64,000 nt of DNA from Saccoglossus kowalevskii (taxonomy: Eukaryota; Hemichordata; Enteropneusta; Harrimaniidae). Numbering within the stretch: the first letter of the stretch is position 1; each line of letters begins with the position of its first letter. Positions 1 through 12,905 of the stretch are shown piece by piece. The position numbers were made by a program, and so were the translations under genes. The stretch spans positions 1 through 64,000 of the forward strand of contig NW_003145698.1 in the NCBI RefSeq assembly GCF_000003605.2, read 5' to 3'. The notes under the pieces are model-generated. The model worked only from the letters and a program-made list of their open reading frames with translations, did not search any database and was not told the origin of the DNA.

Positions 1-190
1 GAGAGCAGGCCAGTGCCAATACTGTCACCTGTTATCAACAATAGAGAGTAGGGTAGTGCCAATACTTTCACCCTGTTTATCAAACAATAGAGATGTAGAT
101 TAGTGCCAATACTGTCACCCTGTGTATCAAACAATAGAGATGCAGGTCAGTGCCAATACTGTCACCCTGTCTATCAAACAATAGGAGATG
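1..190. repeat. Irregular satellite copies at the window start
   Basis: The first four or so units carry several single-base gains and losses not seen in the copies that follow: a shortened CACCTGTTATC, CAACAATAG lacking one A, GAGAGTAGGG, and TAGGAG with an extra G near 183. From about 190 the 47-bp register is clean. This could be a decayed array fragment, or uncorrected sequence in the assembly. Confidence 0.7.
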
Positions 191-1009
191 CAGGCCAGTG
201 CCAATACTGTCACCCTGTTTATCAAACAATAGAGATGTAGGCTAGTGCCAATACTTTCACACTGTCTATCAAACAATAGAGATGTAGACTAGTGCCAATA
301 CTGTCACCCTGTCTATCAAACAATAGAGGTGTAGGCTAGTGCCAATACTTTCACCCTGTCTATCAAACAATAGAGATGTAGACTAGTGCCAATACTGTCA
401 CCCTGTCTATCAAACATTAGAGATGTAGGCTAGTGCCAATACTTTCACCCTGTCTATCAAACAATAGAGGTGTAGGCTAGTGCCAATACTGTCACCCTGT
501 CTATCAAACAATAGAGATGTAGACTAGTGCCAATACTGTCACCCTGTCTATCAAACAATATAGATGTAGGATAGTGCCAAAACTGTCACCCTGTCTATCC
601 AACAATAGAGATGTAGGATAGTGCCAATACTTTCACCCTGTCTATCAAACAATAGAGGTGTAGGCTAGTGCCAATACTGTCACCCTGTCTATCAAACAAT
701 AGAGATGTAGACTAGTGCCAAAACTGTCACCCTGTCTATCAAACAATACAGATGTAGGCTAGTGCCAATACTGTCACCCTGTCTATCAAACAATAGAGGT
801 GTAGGATAGTGCCAATACTGTCACCCTGTCTATCAAACAATAGAGATGCAGGCCAGTGCCAATACTGTCACCCTGTCTATCAAACAATAGAGATGTAGGA
901 TAGTGCCAATACTGTCACCCTGTCTATCAAACAATAGAGATGCAGGCCAGTGCCAATACTGTCACCCTGTCTATCAAACAATAGAGATGTAGGCTAGTGC
1001 CAATACTTT

Positions 1010-2480
1010 CACACTGTCTATCAAACAATAGAGATGTAGACTAGTGCCAATACTGTCACCCTGTCTATCAAACAATAGAGGTGTAGGCTAGTGCCAATAC
1101 TTTCACCCTGTCTATCAAACAATAGAGATGTAGACTAGTGCCAATACTGTCACCCTGTCTATCAAACATTAGAGATGTAGGCTAGTGCCAATACTTTCAC
1201 CCTGTCTATCAAACAATAGAGGTGTAGGCTAGTGCCAATACTGTCACCCTGTCTATCAAACAATAGAGATGTAGACTAGTGCCAATACTGTCACCCTGTC
1301 TATCAAACAATATAGATGTAGGATAGTGCCAAAACTGTCACCCTGTCTATCCAACAATAGAGATGTAGGATAGTGCCAATACTTTCACCCTGTCTATCAA
1401 ACAATAGAGGTGTAGGCTAGTGCCAATACTGTCACCCTGTCTATCAAACAATAGAGATGTAGACTAGTGCCAAAACTGTCACCCTGTCTATCAAACAATA
1501 CAGATGTAGGCTAGTGCCAATACTGTCACCCTGTCTATCAAACAATAGAGGTGTAGGCTAGTGCCAATACTGTCACCCTGAATATCAAACAATAGAGATG
1601 TAGGCTAGTGCCAATACTGTCACCCTGTCTATCAAACAATAGAGATGTAGGATAGTGCCAATACTGTCACCCTGTCTATCAAACAATAGAGGTGTAGGCT
1701 AGTGCCAATACTGTCACCCTGTCTATCAAACAATAGAGATGTAGGCTAGTGCCAATACTGTCACCCTGTCTATCAAACAATAGAGATGTAGGATAGTGCC
1801 AATACTGTCACCCTGTCTATCAAACACTAGAGATGCAGGCCAGTGCCAATACTGTCACCCTGTCTATCAAACAATAGAGATGTAGGATAGTGCCAATACT
1901 GTCACCCTGTCTATCAAACAATAGAGATGCAGGCCAGTGCCAATACTGTCACCCTGTCTATCAAACAATAGAGATGTAGGCTAGTGCCAATACTTTCACC
2001 CTGTCTATCAAACAATAGAGGTGTAGGCTAGTGCCAATACTGTCACCCTGTCTATCAAACAATAGAGATGTAGACTAGTGCCAATACTGTCACCCTGTCT
2101 ATCAAACAATAGAGGTGTAGGCTAGTGCCAATACTTTCACCCTGTCTATCAAACAATAGAGATGTAGACTAGTGCCAATACTGTCACCCTGTCTATCCAA
2201 CAATAGAGATGTAGGATAGTGCCAATACTTTCACCCTGTCTATCCAACAATAGAGGTGTAGGATAGTGCCAATACTGTCACCCTGTCTATCAAACAATAG
2301 AGATGCAGGCCAGTGCCAATACTGTCACCCTGTCTATCAAACAATAGAGATGTAGGCTAGTGCCAATACTTTCACCCTGTCTATCAAACAATAGAGATGT
2401 AGACTAGTGCCAATACTGTCACCCTGTCTATCAAACAATAGAGATGCAGGCCAGTGCCAATACTGTCACCCTGTCTATCA
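1010..2480. repeat. Source copy of a 50-unit (2,350-bp) segmental duplication
   Basis: This stretch matches 3,360-4,830 at a constant offset of 2,350 bp (50 units). By eye only about four bases differ over roughly 1.47 kb, among them AA for TC at 1,571-1,572 and C for T at 4,154. Its first part (to about 1,764) also matches 4,865-5,665 at an offset of 3,901 bp (83 units). Which copy came first cannot be told. Confidence 0.85.
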
Positions 2481-3359
2481 AACAATAGAGATGTAGGCTA
2501 GTGCCAATACTTTCACCCTGTCTATCAAACAATAGAGATGTAGGCTAGTGCCAATACTGTCACCCTGTCTATCAAACAATAGAGATGTAGGATAGTGCCA
2601 ATACTGTCACCCTGTCTATCAAACAATAGAGATGCAGGCCAGTGCCAATACTGTCACCCTGTCTATCAAACAATAGAGATGTAGGATAGTGCCAATACTG
2701 TCACCCTGTCTATCAAACAATAGAGATGCAGGCCAGTGCCAATACTGTCACCCTGTCTATCAAACAATAGAGATGTAGGCTAGTGCCAATACTTTCACCC
2801 TGTCTATCAAACAATAGAGGTGTAGGCTAGTGCCAATACTGTCACCCTGTCTATCAAACAATAGAGATGTAGACAAGTGCCAATACTGTCACCCTGTCTA
2901 TCAAACAATATAGATGTAGGATAGTGCCAAAACTGTCACCCTGTCTATCCAACAATAGAGATGTAGGATAGTGCCAATACTGTTACCCTGTCTATCCAAC
3001 AATAGAGATGTAGGATAGTGCCAATACTGTCACACTGTCTATCCAACAATAGAGATGTAGGATTGTGCCAATACTGTCACCCTGTCTATCCAACAATAGA
3101 GGTGTAGGATAGTGCCAATACTGTCACCCTGTCTATCAAACAATAGAGATGCAGGCCAGTGCCAATACTGTCACCCTGTCTATCAAACAATAGAGATGTA
3201 GGATAGTGCCAATACTGTCACCCTGTCTATCAAACAATAGAGATGCAGGCCAGTGCCAATACTGTCACCCTGTCTATCAAACAATAGAGATGTAGGCTAG
3301 TGCCAATACTTTCACACTGTCTATCAAACAATAGAGGTGTAGGCTAGTGCCAATACTGT

Positions 3360-4830
3360 CACCCTGTCTATCAAACAATAGAGATGTAGACTAGTGCCAA
3401 TACTGTCACCCTGTCTATCAAACAATAGAGGTGTAGGCTAGTGCCAATACTTTCACCCTGTCTATCAAACAATAGAGATGTAGACTAGTGCCAATACTGT
3501 CACCCTGTCTATCAAACATTAGAGATGTAGGCTAGTGCCAATACTTTCACCCTGTCTATCAAACAATAGAGGTGTAGGCTAGTGCCAATACTGTCACCCT
3601 GTCTATCAAACAATAGAGATGTAGACTAGTGCCAATACTGTCACCCTGTCTATCAAACAATATAGATGTAGGATAGTGCCAAAACTGTCACCCTGTCTAT
3701 CCAACAATAGAGATGTAGGATAGTGCCAATACTTTCACCCTGTCTATCAAACAATAGAGGTGTAGGCTAGTGCCAATACTGTCACCCTGTCTATCAAACA
3801 ATAGAGATGTAGACTAGTGCCAAAACTGTCACCCTGTCTATCAAACAATACAGATGTAGGCTAGTGCCAATACTGTCACCCTGTCTATCAAACAATAGAG
3901 GTGTAGGCTAGTGCCAATACTGTCACCCTGTCTATCAAACAATAGAGATGTAGGCTAGTGCCAATACTGTCACCCTGTCTATCAAACAATAGAGATGTAG
4001 GATAGTGCCAATACTGTCACCCTGTCTATCAAACAATAGAGGTGTAGGCTAGTGCCAATACTGTCACCCTGTCTATCAAACAATAGAGATGTAGGCTAGT
4101 GCCAATACTGTCACCCTGTCTATCAAACAATAGAGATGTAGGATAGTGCCAATATTGTCACCCTGTCTATCAAACACTAGAGATGCAGGCCAGTGCCAAT
4201 ACTGTCACCCTGTCTATCAAACAATAGAGATGTAGGATAGTGCCAATACTGTCACCCTGTCTATCAAACAATAGAGATGCAGGCCAGTGCCAATACTGTC
4301 ACCCTGTCTATCAAACAATAGAGATGTAGGCTAGTGCCAATACTTTCACCCTGTCTATCAAACAATAGAGGTGTAGGCTAGTGCCAATACTGTCACCCTG
4401 TCTATCAAACAATAGAGATGTAGACTAGTGCCAATACTGTCACCCTGTCTATCAAACAATAGAGGTGTAGGCTAGTGCCAATACTTTCACCCTGTCTATC
4501 AAACAATAGAGATGTAGACTAGTGCCAATACTGTCACCCTGTCTATCCAACAATAGAGATGTAGGATAGTGCCAATACTTTCACCCTGTCTATCCAACAA
4601 TAGAGGTGTAGGATAGTGCCAATACTGTCACCCTGTCTATCAAACAATAGAGATGCAGGCCAGTGCCAATACTGTCACCCTGTCTATCAAACAATAGAGA
4701 TGTAGGCTAGTGCCAATACTTTCACCCTGTCTATCAAACAATAGAGATGTAGACTAGTGCCAATACTGTCACCCTGTCTATCAAACAATAGAGATGCAGG
4801 TCAGTGCCAATACTGTCACCCTGTCTATCA
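3360..4830. repeat. Second copy of the 50-unit duplication
   Basis: It runs parallel to 1,010-2,480, 2,350 bp downstream, and shares the A34T and A34C tag units at equal spacing. Just before it, one extra 47-bp unit separates the C19A marker (TTTCACACTG, 3,310) from the A34T tag compared with the upstream copy. The match ends near 4,830, where the third A-type block begins. Confidence 0.85.
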
Positions 4831-5647
4831 AACAATAGAGATGCAGGCCAGTGCCAATACTGTCACCCTGTCTATCAAACAATAGAGATGTAGGCTAGTG
4901 CCAATACTTTCACACTGTCTATCAAACAATAGAGATGTAGACTAGTGCCAATACTGTCACCCTGTCTATCAAACAATAGAGGTGTAGGCTAGTGCCAATA
5001 CTTTCACCCTGTCTATCAAACAATAGAGATGTAGACTAGTGCCAATACTGTCACCCTGTCTATCAAACATTAGAGATGTAGGCTAGTGCCAATACTTTCA
5101 CCCTGTCTATCAAACAATAGAGGTGTAGGCTAGTGCCAATACTGTCACCCTGTCTATCAAACAATAGAGATGTAGACTAGTGCCAATACTGTCACCCTGT
5201 CTATCAAACAATATAGATGTAGGATAGTGCCAAAACTGTCACCCTGTCTATCCAACAATAGAGATGTAGGATAGTGCCAATACTTTCACCCTGTCTATCA
5301 AACAATAGAGGTGTAGGCTAGTGCCAATACTGTCACCCTGTCTATCAAACAATAGAGATGTAGACTAGTGCCAAAACTGTCACCCTGTCTATCAAACAAT
5401 ACAGATGTAGGCTAGTGCCAATACTGTCACCCTGTCTATCAAACAATAGAGGTGTAGGCTAGTGCCAATACTGTCACCCTGTCTATCAAACAATAGAGAT
5501 GTAGGCTAGTGCCAATACTGTCACCCTGTCTATCAAACAATAGAGATGTAGGATAGTGCCAATACTGTCACCCTGTCTATCAAACAATAGAGGTGTAGGC
5601 TAGTGCCAATACTGTCACCCTGTCTATCAAACAATAGAGATGTAGGC

Positions 5648-5695
5648 TAGTGCCAATACTGTCACCATGTCTATCACACAATAGGTGATGTAGGC
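5648..5695. repeat. 48-bp marker satellite unit
   Basis: This variant combines C20A (CACCATGTC), A30C (TATCACAC) and A38 replaced by GT (ATAGGTGATG), giving 48 bp instead of 47 (next TAG at 5,696). Further copies, located by ATAGGTGATG, lie at about 6,387, 13,295, 14,095, 15,647, 18,092, 19,128, 25,005, 26,886 and 32,574. A damaged copy lies at 33,468. Each is followed by a G14T unit and, in most cases, then by an A29C unit, so it travels as part of a block. It is the most distinctive tag in the window. Confidence 0.9.
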
Positions 5696-8600
5696 TAGTG
5701 CCAATGGTATCACCCTGTCTATCAAACAATAGAGATGTAGGCTAGTGCCAATACTGTCACCCTGTCTATCAAACAATAGAGATGCAGGCCAGTGCCAATA
5801 CTGTCACCCTGTCTATCAAACAATAGAGGTGTAGGCTAGTGCCAAAACTGTCACCATGTCAACCCAAAAATAGAGGTGTAGGCTAGTGCCAATGGTATCT
5901 CCCTGTCTATCAAACAATAGAGGTGTAGGCTAGTGCCAATACTGTCACCCTGTCTATCAAACAATAGAGATGTAGGCTTGTGCCAATACTGTCACCCTGT
6001 CTATCAAACAATATAGATGTAGGATAGTGCCAATACTATCACCCTGTCTATCAAACAATAGAGATGTAGGATAGTGCCAATACTGTCAACCTGTCTATCA
6101 AACAATAGAGGTGTAGGCTAGTGCCAATGGTATCACCCTGTCTATCCAACAATAGAGGTGTAGGCTAGTGCCAATGGTATCACCCTGTCTATCCAACAAT
6201 ATAGATGTAGGATAGTGCCAAAACTGTCACCCTGTCTATCAAACAATAGAGGTGTAGGATAGTGACAATACTGTCACCCTGTCTATCAAACAATAGAGGT
6301 GTAGGATAGTGCCAATACTGTCACCCTGTCTATCAAACAATAGAGATGTAGGCTAGTGCCAATACTGTCACCATGTCTATCACACAATAGGTGATGTAGG
6401 CTAGTGCCAATACTTTCACCCTGTCTATCCAACAATATAGATGTAGGATAGTGCCAATACTGTCACCCTGTCTATCAAACAATAGAGATGTAGGATAGTG
6501 CCAAAACTGTCACCCTGTCTATCAAACAATAGAGGTGTAGGCTAGTGCCAATGGTATCACCCTGTCTATCCAACAATATAGATGTAGGATAGTGCCAATA
6601 CTATCACCATGTCTATCAAACAATATAGATGTAGGATAGTGCCAATACTGTCACCCTGTCTATCAAACAATAGAGGTGTAGGCTAGTGCCAATACTGTCA
6701 CCCTGTCTATCAAACAATAGAGATGTAGGCTAGTGCCAATACTGTCACCCTGTCTATCAAACAATAGAGATGTAGGCTAGTGCCAATACTGTCACCCTGT
6801 CTATCAAACAATAGAGATGTAGGATAGTGCCAATACTGTCACCCTGTCTATCCAACAATATAGATGTAGGATAGTGCCAATACTGTCATCCTGTCTATCA
6901 AACAATAGAGATGTAGGCTAGTGCCAATACTGTCACCCTGTCTATCAAACAATAGAGGTGTAGGCTAGTGCCAATACTGTCACCCTGTCTATCAAACAAT
7001 ATAGATGTAGGATAGTGCCAATACTATCACCCTGTCTATCAAACAATAGAGGTGTAGGCTAGTGCCAATGGTATCAACCTGTCTATCACACAATATAGAT
7101 GTAGGATAGTGCCAATACTATCACCCTGTCTATCAAACAATAGAGATGTAGGATAGTGCCAATACTGTCATCCTGTCTATCAAACAATAGAGGTGTGGGC
7201 TAGTGCCAATGGTATCACCCTGTCTATCCAACAATAGAGGTGTAGGCTAGTGCCAATGGTATCAACCTGTCTATCACACAATATAGATGTAGGATAGTGC
7301 CAATACTATCACCCTGTCTATCAAACAATATAGATGTAGGATAGTGCCAATACTGTCACCCTGTCTATCAAACAATAGAGGTGTAGGTTAGTGCCAATGG
7401 TATCACCCTGTCTATCCAACAATATAGATGTAGGATAGTGCCAAAACTGTCACCCTGTCTATCAAACAATAGAGATGTAGGCTAGTGCCAATACTGTCAC
7501 CCTGTCTATCAAACAATAGAGATGTAGGATCGTGCCAATACTGTCACCCTGTCTATCCAACAATATAGATGTAGGATAGTGCCAATACTGTCACCCTGTC
7601 TATCAAACAATAGAGATGTAGGCTAGTGCCAATACTGTCACCCTGTCTATCAAACAATAGAGGTGTAGGCTAGTGCCAATACTGTCACCCTGTCTATCAA
7701 ACAATATAGATGTAGGATAGTGCCAATACTATCACCCTGTCTATCAAACAATAGAGATGTAGGATAGTGCCAATACTGTCATCCTGTCTATCAAACAATA
7801 GAGGTGTAGGCTAGTGCCAATGGTATCACCCTGTCTATCCAACAATAGAGGTGTAGGCTAGTGCCAATGGTATCAACCTGTCTATCCAACAATATAGATG
7901 TAGGATAGTGCCAAAACTGTCACCCTGTCTATCAAACAATAGAGGTGTAGGATAGTGCCAATACTGTCACCCTGTCTATCAAACAATAGAGATGTAGGCT
8001 AGTGCCAATGGTATCACCCTGTCTATCAAACAATAGAGATGTAGACTAGTGCCAAAACTGTCACCCTGTCTATCAAACAATAGAGATGTAGGCTAGTGTC
8101 AAAACTGTCACCCTGTCTATCAAACAATAGAGATGTAGGCTAGTGCCAATAATGTCACCCTGTCTATCAAACAATAGAGAGGCAGGCCAGTGCCAATACT
8201 GTCACCCTGTCTATCAAACAATAGAGATGTAGGATAGTGCCAAAACTGTCACCCTGTCTATCCAACAATAGAGATGTAGGCTAGTGCCAATGGTATCACC
8301 CTGTCTATCAAACAATAGAGATGTAGGCTAGTGCCAATACTGTCACCCTGTCTATCAAACAATAGAGATGTAGGATAGTGCCAATACTGTCACCCTGTCT
8401 ATCAAACAATACAGATGTAGGATAGTGCCAATACTGTCACCCTGTCTATCAAACAATAGAGATGTAGGATAGTGCCAATATTGTCACCCTGTCTATCAAC
8501 AATAGAGATGTAGGCTAGTGCCAAAACTGTCACCCTGTCTATCAAACAATAGAGATGTAGGATAGTGCCAAAACTGTCACCCTGTCTATCAAACAATAGA

Positions 8601-9010
8601 GATGTAGGCTAGTGCCAATGGTATCACCCTGTCTATCAAACAATAGAGATGTAGACTAGTGCCAAAACTGTCACCCTGTCTATCAAACAATAGAGATGTA
8701 GGCTAGTGCCAAAACTGTCACCCTGTCTATCAAACAATAGAGATGTAGGCTAGTGCCAATACTGTCACCCTGTCTATCAAACAATAGAGATGCAGGCCAG
8801 TGCCAATACTGTCACCCTGTCTATCAAACAATAGAGATGTAGGATAGTGCCAAAACTGTCACCCTGTCTATCCAACAATAGAGATGTAGGCTAGTGCCAA
8901 TGGTATCACCCTGTCTATCAAACAATAGAGATGTAGGCTAGTGCCAATACTGTCACCCTGTCTATCAAACAATAGAGATGTAGGATAGTGCCAATACTGT
9001 CACCCTGTCT
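5691..9010. repeat. B-type satellite domain (TGGTATC, G37T, 48-bp marker unit)
   Basis: At about 5.7 kb the variant set changes abruptly. Units with A11G+C12G+G14A (CAATGGTATC), G37T (AATATAG), A29C (TATCCAAC) and G14A (ACTATC) become common, and A-type G14T nearly disappears. The 48-bp marker unit occurs at about 5,681 and 6,387. Between 7,980 and 9,000 a block is duplicated in tandem with an offset of 610 bp, which is 13 units less the base lost near 8,498. No gene or promoter-like unique sequence is visible. Confidence 0.85.
7980..8490. repeat. Satellite block present in three distant copies (8.2, 50.2, 55.2 kb)
   Basis: The block is tagged by a GAGAGGCAGG unit (T41G plus T43C; 8,179) preceded by a GTGTCAAAAC unit. 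It matches about 54,990-55,490 at an offset of 47,008 bp, and about 49,990-50,470 (tag at 50,158). The two downstream copies are 5,029 bp apart, exactly 107 units. The G37C unit that closes the block keeps the same 47,008-bp offset (8,410 and 55,418). Confidence 0.8.
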
Positions 9011-9440
9011 ATCAAACAATAGAGGTGTAGGCTAGTGCCAATACTGTCACCCTGTCTATCAAACAATAGAGATGTAGACTAGTGCCAATACTGTCACCCT
9101 GTCTATCAAACAATAGAGGTGTAGGCTAGTGCCAATACTTTCACCCTGTCTATCAAACAATAGAGATGTAGACTAGTGCCAATACTGTCACCCTGTCTAT
9201 CAAACAATAGAGATGTAGGCTAGTGCCAATACTTTCACCCTGTCTATCAAACAATAGAGGTGTAGGCTAGTGCCAATACTGTCACCCTGTCTATCAAACA
9301 ATAGAGATGTAGACTAGTGCCAATACTGTCACCCTGTCTATCAAACAATATAGATGTAGGATAGTGCCAAAACTGTCACCCTGTCTATCAAACAATAGAG
9401 ATGTAGGATAGTGCCAATACTGTCACCCTGTCTATCAAAC
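9011..9440. repeat. Short A-type island
   Basis: For about nine units the G14T/G46A/A40G pattern of the first domain returns (ACTTTC near 9,130 and 9,233). It lies between B-type sequence before and C-type sequence after. It looks like a conversion or insertion patch from A-type arrays, with borders in register with the 47-bp unit. Confidence 0.7.
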
Positions 9441-10640
9441 AATAGAGATGTAGGCTAGTGCCAATGGTATTACCCTGTCTATCAAACAATAGAGATGTAG
9501 GATAGTGCCAATACTGTCACCCTGTCTATCAAACAATAGAGATGTAGGATAGTGCCAAAACTGTCACCCTGTCTATCAAACAATAGAGGTGTAGGCTAGT
9601 GCCAATGGTATCACCCTGTCTATCCAACAATATAGATGTAGGATAGTGCCAAAACTGTCACCCTGTCTATCAAACAATAGAGATGTAGGATAGTGCCAAT
9701 ACTGTCACCCTGTCTATCAAACAATAGAGATGTAGGTTAGTGCCAATGGTATCACCCTGTCTATCAAACAATATAGATGTAGGATAGTGCCAAAACTGTC
9801 ACCCTGTCTATCAAACAATAGAGATGTAGGATAGTGCCAATACTGTCACCCTGTCTATCAAACAATAGAGATGTAGGCTAGTGCCAATGGTATCACCCTG
9901 TCTATCAAACAATAGAGATGTAGGATAGTGCCAATACTGTCACCCTGTCTATCAAACAATAGAGATGTAGGCTAGTGCCAATGGTATCACGCTGTCTATC
10001 AAACAATACAGATGTAGGATAGTGCCAATACTGTCACCATGTCTATCAAACAATAGAGATGTAGGATAGTGCCAAAACTGTCACCCTGTCTATCAAACAA
10101 TAGAGGTGTAGGCTAGTGCCAATGGTATCACCCTGTCTATCCAACAATATAGATGTAGGATAGTGCCAATACTATCACCCTGTCTATCAAACAATAGAGA
10201 TGTAGGATAGTGCCAATACTGTCACCCTGTCTATCAAACAATAGAGGTGTAGGCTAGTGCCAATGGTATCACCCTGTCTATCCAACAATATAGATGTAGG
10301 ATAGTGCCAAAACTGTCACCCTGTCTATCAAACAATAGAGATGTAGGCTAGTGCCAATACTGTCACCCTGTCTATCAAACAATAGAGATGTAGGATAGTG
10401 CCAATACTGTCACCCTGTCTATCAAACAATAGAGGTGTAGGCTAGTGCCAATACTGTCACCCTGTCTATCAAACAATAGAGATGTAGGCTAGTGCCAATA
10501 CTGTCACCCTGTCTATCCAACAATAGAGGTGTAGGATAGTGCCAATACCGTCACCCTGTCTATCAAACAATAGAGATGCAGGCCAGTGCCAATACTGTCA
10601 CCCTGTCTATCCAACAATAGAGGTGTAGGATAGTGCCAAT
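9441..10640. repeat. C-type satellite domain, duplicated near 42.1-43.3 kb
   Basis: TGGTATC units alternate with T10A (CAAAACTG) and G37T units. A unique GGTATTACCC unit at 9,466 and an ATTGTC unit at 10,641 both recur 32,627 bp downstream (42,093 and 43,268), so the two 1.2-kb blocks have the same length. Unit order differs in the middle (around 9,750-10,000), so the copies have been reshuffled in register since they separated. Confidence 0.8.
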
Positions 10641-10870
10641 ATTGTCACCCTGTTTATCAAACAATAGAGATGCAGGCCAGTGCCAATACTGTCACCCTGT
10701 TTATCAAACAATTTAGATGTAGGATTAGTGCCCAAAACTGTCACCCTGTTTTTCCAACAATAGAGATGTAGGATAGTGCCAATACTGTTACCCTGTCTAT
10801 CCAACAATAGAGATGTAGGGATAGTGCCAATACTGTCACCCTGTCTATCCAAACAAATAGAGATGTATGA
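10641..10870. repeat. Insertion-rich satellite copies (likely unpolished sequence)
   Basis: Five or more single-base insertions fall in about 230 bp: GGATTAG, GTGCCCAAAA, GTAGGGATAG and CCAAACAAATAG, along with scattered T substitutions (GTTTATC, GTTTTTCC). All the length changes are gains in short homopolymers. The matching stretches near 28,982 and 59,442 have none of them, and the 10.7-kb copy is 3 bp longer over the 484 bp that can be compared. Confidence 0.8.
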
Positions 10871-12290
10871 TAGTGCCAATACTGTCACCCTGTCTATCAA
10901 ACAATAGAGATGCAGGCTAGTGCCAATACTGTCACCCTGTCCATCAAACAATAGAGATGTAGGCTAGTGCCAATACTGTCACCCTGTCTATCAAACAATA
11001 CAGATGTAGGATAGTGCCAATACTGTCACCCTGTATATCAAACAATAGAGATGTAGGATAGTGCCAATACTGTCACCCTGTCTATCAAACAATACAGATG
11101 TAGGATAGTGCCAATACTGTCACCCTGTCTATCAAACAATAGAGGTGTAGGCTAGTGCCAATACTGTCACCCTGTCTATCAAACAATAGAGATGTAGACT
11201 AGTGCCAAAACTGTCACCCTGTCTATCAAACAATAGAGATGTAGGCTAGTGCCAATACTGTCACCCTGTCTATCAAACATTAGAGATGTAGGCTAGTGCC
11301 AATATTGTCACCCTGTCTATCAAACAATAGAGATGTAGGATAGTGCCAATACTGTCACCCTGTCTATCAAACAATACAGATGTAGGATAGTGCCATAACT
11401 GTCACCCTGTCTATCAAACAATAGAGGTGTAGGCTAGTGCCAATACTGTCACCCTGTCTATCAAACAATAGAGATGTAGGATAGTGCTAAAACTGTCACC
11501 CTGTCTATCAAACAATAGAGATGTAGGATAGTGCCAAAACTGTCACCCTGTCTATCCAACAATAGAGATGTAGGCTAGTGCCAATGGTATCACCCTGTCT
11601 ATCAAACAATAGAGATGTAGGCTAGTGCCAAAACTGTCACCCTGTCTATCAAACAATAGAGATGTAGGATAGTGCCAATACTGTCACCCTGTCTATCAAA
11701 CAATACAGATGTAGGATAGTGTCAATACTGTCACCCTGTCTATCAAACAATAGAGATGTAGGATAGTGCCAATACTGTCACCCTGTCTATCAAACAATAC
11801 AGATGTAGGATAGTGCCAAAACTGTCACCCTGTCTATCAAACAATAGAGGTGTAGGCTAGTGCCAATACTGTCACCCTGTCTATCAAACAATAGAGATGT
11901 AGGATAGTGCTAAAACTGTCACCCTGTCTATCAAACAATAGAGATGTAGGATAGTGCCAAAACTGTCACCCTGTCTATCCAACAATAGAGATGTAGGCTA
12001 GTGCCAATGGTATCACCCTGTCTATCAAACAATAGAGATGTAGGCTAGTGCCAAAACTGTCACCCTGTCTATCAAACAATAGAGATGTAGGATAGTGCCA
12101 ATACTGTCACCCTGTCTATCAAACAATACAGATGTACGATAGTGCCAATACTGTCACCCTGTCTATCAAACAATAGAGATGTAGGATAGTGCCAACACTG
12201 TCACCCTGTCTATCAAACAATAGAGATGTAGGCTAGTGCCAATACTGTCACCATGTCTATCAAACAATAGAGATGTAGGATAGTGCCAAA
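10871..12290. repeat. D-type satellite domain, three distant copies
   Basis: The domain is rich in G37C (AATACAG), C47A and T10A. Three tags, CAAACATTAG (11,274), CATAACTG (11,394) and GTGCTAAAAC (11,486), recur around 29.5 kb (29,466 and 29,586 for the first two) and 60.5 kb (60,443 and 60,563). The first two tags are 120 bp apart in all three copies. GTGCTAAAAC recurs at 11,909, 423 bp later, which marks a 9-unit local duplication. Confidence 0.85.
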
Positions 12291-12780
12291 ACTGTCACCC
12301 TGTCTATCAAACAATAGAGGTGTAGGCTAGTGCCAATACTGTCACCCTGTCTATCCAACAATATAGATGTAGGATAGTGCCAATACTATCACCCTGTCAA
12401 TCAAACAATAGAGATGTAGGATAGTGCCAATACTGTCACCCTGTCTATCAAACAATAGAGGTGTAGGCTAGTGCCAATGGTATCACCCTGTCTATCCAAC
12501 AATATAGATGTAGGATAGTGCCAAAACTGTCACCCTGTCTGTCAAACAATAGAGATGTAGGATAGTGCCAATACTGTCACCCTGTCTATCAAACAATAGA
12601 GATGTAGGCTAGTGCCAATAATGTCACCCTGTCTATCAAACAATAGAGGTGTAGGATAGTGCCAATACTGTCACCCTGTCTATCAAACAATAGAGATGTA
12701 GGCTAGTGCCAATAATGTCACCCTGTCTATCAAACAATAGAGGTGTAGGATAGTGCCAAAACTGTCACCCTGTCTATCAA
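12291..12780. repeat. Transitional satellite copies before the 12.8-kb indel cluster
   Basis: Roughly ten ordinary 47-bp units mix G37T, TGGTATC, T10A and an AATAATGTC variant (C12A) near 12,620 and 12,710. This C12A variant also occurs near 8,150, 34,290, 50,130, 55,155, 58,310, 61,318 and 61,790. Nothing other than satellite sequence is present. Confidence 0.75.
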
Positions 12781-12905
12781 ACAATAGAGATGTAGATAGT
12801 GCCAATACTGTCACCCTGTCTATCAAACAATAAGATGTAGCTAGTGCCAATAATGTCACCCTGTCTATCAAACAATAAGGTGTAGATAGTGCAATACTGT
12901 CACCC
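12781..12905. repeat. Deletion-rich satellite copies (likely unpolished sequence)
   Basis: Several single-base losses fall within about 100 bp: GTAGATAG for GTAGGATAG, AATAAGATG for AATAGAGATG, GTAGCTAG for GTAGGCTAG, AATAAGGTG, and GTGCAATACT lacking a C. Every event is a loss, mostly of one base of a GG, AG or CC pair. The copies on both sides are clean. Confidence 0.8.

Larger units (their letters stand above)
191..5690. repeat. A-type satellite domain with nested higher-order repeats
   Basis: The units here are mainly G14T (ACTTTC), G46A (GTAGACT), A40G (GAGGTG) and the paired T43C plus next-unit T1C (GCAGGCCAG). The TGGTATC class is absent and first appears at about 5,705. A rare A34T unit (CAAACATTAG) tags four related blocks at 411, 1,163, 3,513 and 5,064. 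These are spaced 752, 2,350 and 1,551 bp apart, or 16, 50 and 33 units. A second tag, A34C (CAAACACTAG), lies at 1,821 and 4,171, again 2,350 bp apart. The domain is thus built from repeated multi-unit blocks. Confidence 0.9.

Noticed and set aside
5648-5695. The 48-bp unit as a regulatory site or attachment site
   Set aside because: It is a satellite variant with three linked changes and a one-base gain, recurring with its neighbouring units. Nothing else suggests a recognition sequence.
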